A program made the translations under genes and the position numbers. The notes beneath the pieces were generated by a model, which was not told where the DNA came from, made no database searches, and was given only the letters and a program-made list of their open reading frames with translations. DNA of 64,000 nt from Blepharisma stoltei. Its lineage: Eukaryota > Ciliophora > Heterotrichea > Heterotrichida > Blepharismidae. Location: the NCBI GenBank assembly GCA_914767885.1, contig CAJZBQ010000011.1:1116001-1180000 (forward strand), read 5' to 3'. Shown here one piece after another: positions 43,388 through 52,611 of this stretch (position 1 is the stretch's first letter; each line of letters starts with the position of its first letter).

Positions 43388-45039
43388 ATGGAAGCGAATA
43401 GGGAAACGGTGAAGCAAACTGATGCCACTGCAATAGGCACTCCAAAAATTTCAGCCCTTATGCAACAAGGATTCATACCACTTGATCCTAATTACAATTG
43501 GGCTGACATGTGCATTGATGAAAGCAACGGCGCCTATGAAAAAGACTCAGACAGCTATGAAAATTGAAGCAGCTCAATCGTCGAAGACTTAGTTTGAGAA
43601 GTGAAAAGGCCAGGCCGCAAAAAGGAGCCAGATTCCGAGCTACTTTCCCGCTTTAAAACAAAAAAAGGCATTCCTCCCAAAAAGGAGTATAGCACTTTCC
43701 CTTGAATAGCCCGATAACGGATGAAGCCAGCCCGTTACCGGCTATTCAAGGGAAAGAGCTATATCTAAGATGCAAGCTAATAAGAGGGCACAAAAAGCTC
43801 AACCGCCAAATCCAATCAGGGAATCTTTCAAGCAAGCACATCTGCGCTTTTAAGCAAGAAAGTCAAAGAGGGTTATTAATATGGAACCGCTTACAACAGC
43901 ATTTTTTTGCAAATAGAAACGTATAATTAAAATATGGCGTCTCCACCTGGCATGGCCTCCGGCCACGCAGCTTCCGAGCACATATTTTAATTATATCCGG
44001 CAAGGTTTTACTAACCCAGAAATGGACAGCAATGCTAGGTAAGCAATTCTGGTACTGTACAGATCCTAGCCCTCAGTCCAAATTCAGGATTAGGTTTTTA
44101 CCTCGAAGGGGAGGAGGGGTTCAGGTTTGGAAAGGGCAAGCCCAGCTAAGTCTACAGGGAGCACCTAGACCAATCGGGCAATTGCCTAGCGTGAAACTGG
44201 GAGTTTTACGCCCCAGGACTTGAATTTTTCCTTTTTGCCGAGAGGTCACCAGAAATTCCATTTTTTTGGGATTTTTGAGTGGTCAACTTCGTCCACCCAA
44301 GCAGCAGCCGCAGAAGTCCATAGCCCGCCCACTCAACACTCAAGCCGCAAGGAGAGGAGTAGACGTCCAGGTGAAATCTCACTTCAGAATACCATGCCAC
44401 CAGGAGCTGAAGAAGGGGAAAGGCAGTGTCAGAGCCGAGCTTGGCCGGCGAATCATTGTCCCAACTCGAACAAGGTGAATCCGAAGACGGCGCAAAGCAG
44501 GTGAACCCGACTTTAGGGTCCGTGGTGACTGCGTAATCAAAACGGCAGACGCCCTCTAATTTCTAAGTTAAGTTAAGTAAGCAAATAGAAACGTACTTGA
44601 AGTAGAGTCACAAACCGAATCTGGGCCAACCACTGATGGCAAGAAAAAAAGAAGAAAAATTGACAAGGCGACTCAAAAAAGCTTTAACGCAGCATTTATT
44701 AGGCACTATTTTAACCATGAAGCCACAAAAGTATCATTCTATTATTATATAGAGTTGATATTTTTAGACCTTGATCCAGGAATTTTATGTCAAAAATTCC
44801 AATTCCAGTGCTGTCAGTCGGAGAATCATTTCGATGCCTGCAGAGAAAGCTGAATTGCACTTAAAAGTTACTTACAAAGGACTATGCTCACAGATTTAGG
44901 AATTCCGCCTTATATTCCAAAAGACGAATTTCTTCTATCTGCTTCTGCTCCTACTTATGAGGATGAGAATTATAATGGATTATTTTCCACTTGTGCAGAG
45001 TTTCAAGACTTTGAATTAGAAAACCATTCGATTATTTAA
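43388..45039 (+). CDS. Gene X copy 2, unknown protein with two IESs
   Basis: Removing 43688-43761 (74 bp, palindromic) and 43922-44593 (672 bp, retroposon-like) gives exactly 302 codons. The joints PPKKEYLRCKLIRGHKK and FFANRNVLEVESQTE match copy 1. The N-terminal part is acidic with EKDSDSYENW; the middle is basic (GKKKRRKIDKATQKS, a possible nuclear signal); then comes a conserved block HYFNHEATKVSFYYYIELIFLDLDP and a CCQSENHFDACRE Cys segment. TGA reads as Trp. No family recognised. Conservation of the C-terminal block in both copies marks the functional part. Confidence 0.65.
43688..43761. other. Hairpin IES, 74 bp
   Basis: TA at 43688 and TA at 43762. Almost the entire element is an inverted repeat: CTTTCCCTTGAATAGCC and GGCTATTCAAGGGAAAG, around a loop. 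Removal joins PPKKE-Y to LRCKLIRG, matching copy 1 of gene X, which lacks it. Confidence 0.9.
43922..44593 (+). mobile_element. Retroposon-like IES, 672 bp
   Basis: Flanked by a perfect 15-bp duplication GCAAATAGAAACGTA (43909-43923 and 44581-44595). Head TAATTAAAATATGGCGTCTCC with a 5' hairpin; tail of AGTTA units (44564-44578). Same family as 20946-21366 but about 235 bp longer in the middle. TA-to-TA removal restores FANRNVLEVE. Confidence 0.9.
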
Positions 45040-45402
45040 GTAAATGGCCATGGTTAAGATTGTTAATTTCTAATAATAAAAGCATTGCTAAATCTTAAGT
45101 GCTATTTATCTAAAAGGATTTTATTAGAATAATAATTAGTTTGCTTATTTAATAAGTCTAATAATATCTATATTGAAAATTATGGAATGGTATTAATTTA
45201 ATATTTAAAAAAGCAATAAATTGAAAGAAATCCCTAAAATAATCAGCAGTCTTATGTGCTTATAATTTTAAAAATATTAATACGACAAAGAAATTATAGG
45301 AGTTATTTAATAGGTTCTTAGTTTATACAAATTTATTAAAATATTTGATACTATAATTAAACTTGCTAAAAACATTTTACTCATGCCTATATATAGAAAA
45401 AA
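45040..45402. other. Intergenic region
   Basis: AT-rich spacer between gene X copy 2 and the Rab-like gene; no signal seen. Confidence 0.5.
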
Positions 45403-46338
45403 ATGCTAGACCACGATGAATCAAAAGCAAAATTTATTAGACTGGGTATTATAGGCAATTGTGGCTGTGGTAAATCATCATTATTAAGACGAATCATTTC
45501 TGATGATTTCACAATATTATAGTTAGGGATAGGTCCTAACACCTGTCACCAGCAGGTTGAGCCTATAAACCAAGCTTAGTGAGATAAGTCAAAGTTTCTT
45601 AAGAGTCTTGGCTTGACGAGAAAAGGTCGGTGCTGAGGCTGGTATTGACTAGAGAAGTCTGGAAGGGCTTATTAACTTTAACTGTTTGACGGTTAGGCCG
45701 GTCCACCTACCGCTATTCAGAGCTGTTAATGTAGCTGGACTTCAAGTAAAACAAGATTTATAGCACTGATGTGCAAGAGTAATTCTATTAAACTTAAACT
45801 GATGATTTTTCTCTTGAGCGGTCTAAAACTATTTATTGTGATTGGCCTAGGGTATCCTTGTTTCATTTGAATCGTGAACTTATATCCATAATAAATCAAA
45901 TAACGTCCTAATATATAGCAAGAAGAGTATATGATATAAACAAAATTTGTACGGTTAGCTACTCAGGAGAGGTTATTTAAGCAAAATATTATATTTCAAA
46001 TTAGAGATACTGCATCTCAAGAAAAATTCGGGCCAATGCCTCGTATGTTTTACTATAACTTGGATATAGTTCTAGTATTATTTGATGTTTGCAATCGTAC
46101 ATCGTTTGAAAATATTGAGACCTGAATTAAAGAGGCAAGAAGAAATAATTCAAAGGATGCAATAATGATTGTTATTGGAAATAAAACCGATAAAGAAGAT
46201 AGAGAAGTAACTTATGAAAAGGCATTTTTAAAATGCCAAGATTTGATGTGCTTTTATTTAGAGTATAGTGCAAAAAACAGATTTAATCATTCTAGCCTAT
46301 GAAAAGCTATATGTGAAATATCATTAAGGCAATTGTAA
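45403..46338 (+). CDS. Rab-like small GTPase
   Basis: Removing the 410-bp IES (45520-45929) and a 16-nt intron (45954-45969) gives exactly 170 codons (169 residues). P-loop GNCGCGKSS, G3 as RDTASQE (canonical WDTAGQE), G4 GNKTD, G5 EYSAKN. The joint reads DDFTILYDINKICTRLFKQNIIFQIRDTA, the usual switch I-to-switch II spacing. The G-to-S change in DTAGQ suggests altered hydrolysis. No C-terminal cysteines for prenylation are present (ends EISLRQL), so membrane anchoring would be atypical. TGA-Trp at 46123 and 46301. Confidence 0.85.
45520..45929 (+). other. IES, 410 bp, structured interior
   Basis: TA at 45520 and TA at 45930. The interior 45525-45760 is far richer in G+C than the flanks and shows nested short hairpins (GTTAGG/CCTAAC, ACCTG/CAGGT, CCAAGC with GCTTGG). 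No AAAATGG head or target duplication was found, so it is neither a clear retroposon nor a MITE. Confidence 0.8.
45954..45969 (+). other. 16-nt intron
   Basis: GTTAGCTACTCAGGAG. Its removal shifts frame by one base and is required to join ICT to RLFKQNIIFQIRDTA. Confidence 0.8.
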
Positions 46339-46819
46339 AGCAATAACTTAAAAAAATTAATAAATTAAGATCATAGCTAAGATAAAATTTAAATTAAATT
46401 ATAAACCTCATTTTCACGCTTTTTATTTGCTATAAATAAATAATTTTTAAATAAGAAGCTGACACTTTTATTATTAGATTTAATTTTAAATAAACTTATT
46501 TTTATTGAGCTGTCTTTTTTCATATTTCTTCTGATGATTTAAGCTATTTTTCGATAATAAGTAATTAATAGTATTTCCTATCTACCATTCTATACATTTC
46601 CTCAAAATCTCGGATTTAACCTATTGGGAGATCAAATAGTATCAAATAAATTGTATAATTCTGAATTAATGCAATGTGAAGCTCTGAGAGCGAAATTTTT
46701 AATTGGCTGCTCTCAAAAGTTTATTAAAATAGCAATGGAAGCATTTTACCTTTTATTTTTTAGTTTTTTAATTCGATACTGGGCTAATTTAGTAAATAAA
46801 AAAGAAACTTATAAATTTA
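46339..46819. other. Region upstream of histidine kinase
   Basis: A 79-codon hydrophobic reading at 46624-46860 (EALRAKFLIGCSQKFIKIAM, then a membrane-like stretch) overlaps the kinase start in another frame. It may be the end of a decayed gene. No start codon context or family supports it as a gene. Confidence 0.35.
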
Positions 46820-49480
46820 ATGGAAAAATTAGAAAGCTTATGTTGGGAAGAAGAGGTGAATGAGAAGTTTCAAATCCTTAAGCAGTTTTTTTATTATGTA
46901 ATGGGCATTATTCTTTCATACTGAGGATTTGAGCTCGTTTTATCACTGCATCAGCATTCACTGATTATCTCAAACGTTCCCTTTGGAGTTGTTCATTTAC
47001 TTACCTGCCTATTATTAAGCTATACTGAAGGGAAAAATATGCGATGAAAAACAATAGTGCCAGTTTTAGTCACCGAATATAATTGCCTTATGTGGAAAGT
47101 TAAAAGTATGAATGAATCTCATAATATTGAATTACTTTTTGCATTGTTGTCTTTTGCGATAGTTAATATATGTGAGTGACCATTCATAAGGTCTTCTCTT
47201 ATAACTCTCCCTTCCGCTTTCAAATTATTAAAAAAGACGACTTTTTGAGATTAACCTCGTAAAAGAGCAAAAAATATTTTTATACAAAAATCCTTTGATA
47301 TATATATAAATAAATAAGAATTGATAATCAAATCTTTGGCTAATCCTATAAATTTTAAGCATGCATTTTGAAACATTAGCTAATTGCTATGAAACCCCAT
47401 CAGGATTGAATTTCTCATTGGCAGCCTAACCTGCTCGACCAATTTTACTTGGCAGGGCCAAAATTGATTATAAAAAATCAATTTCGTCCCACCAAATAAA
47501 TTAGTCAGACAAAAAGGCAACCCAGCAGGCAATTCATAGCCTAATGGGTCGTTTTATAGCAAAAACCAAAATATTTTCTAATTTAAATAAATGGACTTTT
47601 AAATATCTATGATTTAAATCTGAAAAAATAATAAACCTTTTTAAAAAAAATATAAGCCCCTCTATGAGAGAAAAGGCTTGTATGCACTCAGACAGAAGGT
47701 AAGAATATTGGTTTTATGCAAGGACTTATTTATATGGCATTATCATAAATATATAACAGGTGAAGTAATATTGACAACTAACTTAATGCCTCACCTTCTA
47801 GGGTTTTTAATAATTTTTTTGTGCGAACTGCGCTGCAGACATGTAAAAGCAAAAACCATTGAAAGATTTCTTATAAGAAAAGGCTTCGAAAGTGCTGAAA
47901 AAAGGCTTAACCTTATTTTCAACTTATTTCCTGAAGGGATATTAATCTTATCAGAAAGGAAAGAAATTTTGTATTCCAATGAAAATCTTATGAAGCTACT
48001 GAACTGTAATATTGGTCAAGTTGTTCCAATAATTTCTTCAATGGAATATTGCCATGGGAGAAAGCATTCAAATTTGTCAAGTACAAACAAGTTAATTGAT
48101 GACATTAACCTAATTCCAAATTTGGCAATAAACCAAGAAATCGTATTGGGTGTAAGCGAATCTGAAAATTTGAGCATGGAATGGAAAGGCCAAAGGGTTT
48201 CTTGGGAAAATCAAAACGCAATATTGCTGACAGTAAGCAACGTAAATCATGTAATTGAATTAGAAAAAACAGTTTCTGACAATAAATTGAAAAATATATT
48301 GCTAAGGTCTGTTTCTCATGAGCTAAGGACTCCTATAAATGCTATTGCATTTATGGCTGAATCATTAAAAGAAGAACCAGAAATCTCAAGCAATAAGTCG
48401 TGGAAAGAAAATTTGGACATGGTCTCTGTTTCATCTAAGCTTTTACTTTCATTAGTAAATGACCTGCTTGACTATTCAAAAATACTTGCTGGAGCATTCT
48501 CTATCCAAAAATCAAGCTTTCTACTGTGAAATGCAATTCATGACACTGTCCAACTTATAAAAATGCAGGCAGAAAAAAAAGGCTTGAAGATTTTTACCAG
48601 AATTGATCCTCAGCTTCCGACTTTGATTTATACAGATCCTTTAAGGCTGAGCCAAGTTTTACTTAACCTTTTAAGTAACGCACTTAAATTCACACTGAAA
48701 GGCTCAATTGAGATCTGCTGCATGTCAAATACAAAGCAGCAATTAAGAATTACTGTTAAAGATACAGGAATTGGGATTCCTAAAGATAAACTGCAGGATT
48801 TATTTAAAGAGTTTAATACTCACCACAATAGAAGCTTAAATCCTTCAGGATGTGGGCTCGGGCTATTTATTTCTAACATAATCGCACAAGAATTAGGTGG
48901 GTCTTCAATTGAAGTAAAATCAAAGCAGCAAGTAGGGTCATCGTTTACAGTCTCAATTGATATACTAGAAGACCAATCTGAACAGCCAAATCTCATTTAT
49001 GAAGAAAATCAAGAAATATCAGCAACTTTATCAGAAGAAAGCGAATATATTTCTATAAAAGATTTTAATGCTTTAATACAGTCTGAAGTCACACAAGTTT
49101 TGGTCGTCGATGATAACGATTTTAATAGGATAGTGATGGGTTCTTTACTTGGAAGCCATAAAATTTTATTCAATGAAGCATGCACTGGGAAACAGGCCGT
49201 CAAGATGGTGGAAGAGATGAGTAACAAAAAGAAGCCTTATAAGCTTATCGTAATGGATGGAAGCATGCCTGAGATGAATGGATGGGAAGCAGCCAAAAAT
49301 ATAGGAGAAATGTATAATCAAGGCATTATTGATTATCTTCCTACTATTATTGGATACACTGCTTTTACTTCAGATGCGGAACTTTCTCTTTGTATAGAGT
49401 CAGGGATGAAAGAATGCATCATAAAACCGTGCAAAGCTGAAGTCCTGATTGATAAAATACTCAAATACTTGTCAAAATAA
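46820..49480 (+). CDS. Hybrid sensor histidine kinase
   Basis: Removing the 461-bp IES (47202-47662) and a 16-nt intron (47680-47695) gives exactly 728 codons. N-terminus: about five to six membrane helices (YYVMGIILSYWGFELVLSL through LMPHLLGFLIIFLCEL). Then a PAS-like segment (LIFNLFPEGILILSERKEILYSN), HisKA with the phospho-His in SVSHELRTPINAI (codon 48317), HATPase with N box LLNLLSNALKF, G1 DTGIGIP and G2 GCGLGLFIS, and a receiver domain with VLVVDDNDFNR and phospho-Asp in VMDGSMPEMNG (codon 49256), conserved Lys in IKPCKAE. It is membrane-bound and passes phosphate inside one chain. TGA-Trp includes 48527. The start codon was chosen because only this frame joins across the IES. Confidence 0.93.
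47202..47662. mobile_element. IES, 461 bp, decayed MITE
   Basis: Begins TAACTCTCCCTTCCG and ends AAGCCCCTC before the TA at 47663. The left part (TTTGATATATATATAAATAAATAAG, then CTAATCC and TTTTGAAACATTAG) matches the interior of the CTCCGTGAGCG MITEs. A second inverted-repeat segment (47390-47545, with CAATTTTAC..., AAATTGAT/ATCAATTT) is nested in it. Removal restores RSSLIWEKRLKVRIL. Confidence 0.85.
47680..47695 (+). other. 16-nt intron
   Basis: GTATGCACTCAGACAG. Needed together with the IES to bring both kinase parts into one frame. Confidence 0.82.
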
Positions 49481-50142
49481 TCATCATACAATTGACTCTA
49501 TCAATTGTAAATAGTTCAATATATAAATTTTCTTTAAAAATTTGGTATATTTCAGAATACATTAAAATGGCGACTTGCTCACCCCTCCGTGAGCGAACAA
49601 AACTTAAATCCCTATTTTTTGCCCAAAAGCCACCCTCCGTAAGCGAACAAAAATTTTTTATGAAAAAATTTTTTTTGATATATAAGTGATAATTAATATA
49701 AGGAAATCTCTGAGCTAATTCTGTTTAATTCTAAACAAATTGCGTTTTAAAACATAAATTTTGCAGATTAAATTAATATTTGCAATCCAATTTTACGAAT
49801 TGGGCATTTTTAAATTTTATAGAAAAGCATTTATATAAAAAATATATTTATAATTTTTTATTTAAAAAAAGAAAAATTAACCCTTTTTGTGAGGGAACAG
49901 AATTTTTTTGTTCGCTCAAGGATGAGGGAATAAGGAACAATTTGGATCTTATCTGGAGTATTTATCGACTCCTGAGTTTGTTTTTCTATTTCAACTTGAT
50001 TAATTGCAAGGGATTTCTTAGTGCGAACCATCAAAATCGTTCCTGGGCTATATAGATTGTAAGCTTTAGAACCAAAATTGCTAATTATAGGCACTATAAC
50101 ATAATTAGTAATTTCCAAATAAAAAGAATGTCTTAGATACAC
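49481..50142 (-). CDS. Small unknown protein split by MITE-derived IES
   Basis: From ATG at 50142 the reading MYLRHSFYLEITNYVIVPIISNFGSKAYNLYSPG looks coding and reaches VPY at the IES. Removing 49558-49930 TA to TA continues it as PYSEIYQIFKENLYIELFTIDRVN, also coding-like. No stop then appears before the opposite-strand kinase gene's stop codon at 49480, so the true end is unresolved and an unseen intron is possible. No family recognised. Confidence 0.45.
49558..49930. mobile_element. MITE-derived IES, CTCCGTGAGCG family
   Basis: 373 bp between TAs at 49558 and 49931. Left: TTGCTCACCCCTCCGTGAGCGAA with a second direct copy CCTCCGTAAGCGAACAAAA about 45 bp on. Right: hairpin of degenerate GTGAGGGAACAGAA with TTTGTTCGCTCAAGGATG. 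Orientation as in 24915-25298. The bases between the left TA and the C run (CATTAAAATGGCGACTTGC) resemble retroposon heads, perhaps by chance. Confidence 0.85.
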
Positions 50143-50163
50143 CTAATATTATTTTTATAAAAA

Positions 50164-51690
50164 TTACTTTTGAGATGAATTGTACGACGATCTCGAAATT
50201 GAACTCATTGGCCTAGGACGAGAAACAGGAGTTCCAGCTTTCGCCTCTGTCTGTGATAATATATTATCTGAAGGTCTACCTATATCAGCACGTGAAAGCC
50301 CAAACTTGTAATTTTTCTGGTCAATGCTAAGGGATGATTTCGGTCTTGATCCTGCCGAATATAGCCTTTTGCTTTCCGAAGAATTATTGTTGCTGTGAAG
50401 TGAGCCATTACTTTGGGCATCAAAAAATGCTGCAGAGTTCTTTTGATACTCTTCAGACTGAAGGTCTACTCTAGGTATCGGAGGTCTTTGCTTGTTTATT
50501 AGCGGAAGATTATTGATTGGAGAGTTGGGGTTTATATCTTTAGAGCCACTATTGTTGAAGAACTTTTCAGTGTTTATTTTTAGCTCCTGCTCCATAACAG
50601 CTGGAGTTCCTGTTGGACTTGCCAAATAGAACTTATTCAAATTTCTAGTAAAATCTGGATCAATTGTATGGGTCGCAACCTGTGGTGCTGCGGTATGCGG
50701 TCTTGCAGAAGGCTTTGTAGAAGGTGAAGGCGTTACACCCCAAAAGTTTTCTTCACATCTCTTGTATCCAGGCTTTTTTGAGGCTTCATTAACTGGCAAA
50801 TTTGCTTCTTGGTTGACTTCTTCAGTTTGCCAGGTATAAACAGGATTCAGCGGATTTGTTTTTCTATTTGTTGATATTCCACGTTTTAAGCTTCCAGATT
50901 GAGACTTATCAATGTCATTGATTCCGATTCCATCTTTTTGTTGCCTTCTTTCTCTTACTAAAACTCCAACAGTCCCTGGCCTTGCTCCGTCAATATCATC
51001 AGTGTTTAAATTTGAACGGTGAACTTCTATTTCTGTCTTAATGAGTTTTCTCGGCTTGCTCCCATCCACAAACCCATAAGGCATTACTTTTCCTTCTTCA
51101 TTTTTAACTATATATTCTGGGTCAAGAGGGTTCGTCACTCTATTGCTAATTGAGCTGTCACTTTTTGTTATGTCTCTGGTGTCCATAAAATTAGGCTTAA
51201 CTAAATGCCTTTCTGGCTTTGGCTTGGCCCCTTCAATATCTCTGACATTCATATTGTCACGTTGAGCCCATTTGAAGTATTTTTCGGGTTTTGTGCCTTT
51301 AATATCGTCAATTGCTATTTGGTCTCTGACGAACTTTGGAGGAGTTACTGGCCTTATTTCAAAGCTTGGTAGGTTATAGACTGGCTGAAGCGGATTTGTC
51401 CCGATTCGAGTAGTGATAAACTCACCTTTTTTAGGGGTTGCTTTATCAATATCATGAGTCATCAAGCTAAAATAAGGCTTATTAAGCGGCTGGTGGAGTC
51501 TGGCTGGCTTCGTTCTGTCTATATCTTCTGTAAAATTTATAAAATCTGGCTTGTTGATGAATTCATAACCTCTTAAATAGGGTTTTGCTCCATCAATATC
51601 GCTTGTTTTTAAAGAAATCTGTTCTGACTTGAACCACCTTTTTAGCTTTTTCGGCGCATCAGCCTCATTAATTGTAGAAAGTGACATCAA
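50164..51690 (-). CDS. Repetitive D-I-x-G-A-K-P protein
   Basis: An unbroken 508-residue protein built of about 12 units of 25-40 residues. Each has a D-I-D/E/K-G/x-A-K/R/T-P core (DIDGAKPYLRGY, DIEGAKPKPERH, DIDGARPGTVG, GFVDGSKPRKL), alternating with TNPLDPEY/TNPLNPVY motifs. The last 170 residues are Ser/Asn/Pro-rich and probably disordered. Such short tandem motifs are common in ciliary and cortical cytoskeleton proteins of protists, but that role is only inferred. No TGA, intron or IES. The IES-rich small gene on the same strand starts only 22 bp downstream. Confidence 0.75.
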   Translation of the reverse strand: MMSLSTINEADAPKKLKRWFKSEQISLKTSDIDGAKPYLRGYEFINKPDFINFTEDIDRTKPARLHQPLNKPYFSLMTHDIDKATPKKGEFITTRIGTNPLQPVYNLPSFEIRPVTPPKFVRDQIAIDDIKGTKPEKYFKWAQRDNMNVRDIEGAKPKPERHLVKPNFMDTRDITKSDSSISNRVTNPLDPEYIVKNEEGKVMPYGFVDGSKPRKLIKTEIEVHRSNLNTDDIDGARPGTVGVLVRERRQQKDGIGINDIDKSQSGSLKRGISTNRKTNPLNPVYTWQTEEVNQEANLPVNEASKKPGYKRCEENFWGVTPSPSTKPSARPHTAAPQVATHTIDPDFTRNLNKFYLASPTGTPAVMEQELKINTEKFFNNSGSKDINPNSPINNLPLINKQRPPIPRVDLQSEEYQKNSAAFFDAQSNGSLHSNNNSSESKRLYSAGSRPKSSLSIDQKNYKFGLSRADIGRPSDNILSQTEAKAGTPVSRPRPMSSISRSSYNSSQK

Positions 51691-51908
51691 GTCCTCTAAC
51701 TAGGTATTACTTCGATTTGGGAATGGAAAATAACTGCTCAATTGGCCGAGCATTTTTAAATTATAGTTATGAAATAAAAACTATTGAATAGAAAGATTTG
51801 AGGTTGAAAAACAAGAAAAATGATAAATACAGAAATTGGAAAGGAGAGGGAATTATCAAATAAAAAATTATCCAAAAAATAGTTTCAGCTTCAGCATTTG
51901 GCAAGTGC

Positions 51909-52470
51909 TCACTCCCCGAACGACTCGCCATCGTTCGATCAAGAATGGGGGTTAAAAAAAATGTTTTGGGGGAAAAAAATTTTTATATATAAAAATATAT
52001 ATATATATATATATTTTGTTTTATTTACTTTTAAATAAGAGGGTTAAGAGTATTTAATAATTATTTTTACAGCAAAAAATTGAATTATTTTCATAAAAAT
52101 ACCAATTTTTAATATTTTGATTTTTTGGTTACCCCTTTAAACTGTATAAATTTTAATTTGTTCCTTATAAATTAATTTTTTTTTTTTAAAATTTTAAAGA
52201 ATCTCTATTTTATTAGATTATTGAGTTTTTAAGCCTAGGTTTATGACTAAATCACTTCAGATGGTTGATTACAAAGCTTTTTGTCGTCTCAAAGTCTCTG
52301 AAAGCAACTTCATTATGTACATCTTCCCAGGCTTTTGATAACTAATATATTTTTATATATATAAAAATTTGCATGATATGAAAATCGTTCGATCAAGGAT
52401 GGGGGTTAATTTCCCCAATTTTTAGGAATTTTTACAGTCAATCGTTTGATCAAGGATGGGGGGGGAGTCA
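51909..52470. mobile_element. MITE, ATCCTTGATCGAACG family
   Basis: About 560 bp, sister of 40513-41088 with the same layout: left hairpin (CGAACG...CGTTCGATCAAGAATGGGG), AT core with an (AT)n run, right pair of CGTTCGATCAAGGATGGGG copies and TTTCCCCAATTTTTAGGAATTTT spacer. Part of the left arm of the hairpin has been lost. The ends are TCACTCCCC and GGGGAGTCA with AGTGC on both sides rather than TA. Confidence 0.9.
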
Positions 52471-52611
52471 GTGCTTTTCTTCATGTAAAAGATAATAAAT
52501 TTCATTCTCAGCTATTTAATAGAATTCATAAAAGTGTGGGTACTTTAAAATAATTTTTGATTAATTTATATGCATAAAGCTTTTAGATAATGCTTATTAT
52601 TTAGGATCTAT

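Noticed and set aside
43935-44530. Open frames in the 672-bp insertion as protein genes
   Set aside because: They are inside a frame-restoring IES, are not conserved with the sister insertion at 20946, and have low-complexity composition.
45970-45995. A 16-bp TA-bounded micro-IES in the Rab-like gene
   Set aside because: The frame is explained better by the 16-nt GT-AG intron at 45954-45969, which matches the intron size used elsewhere.
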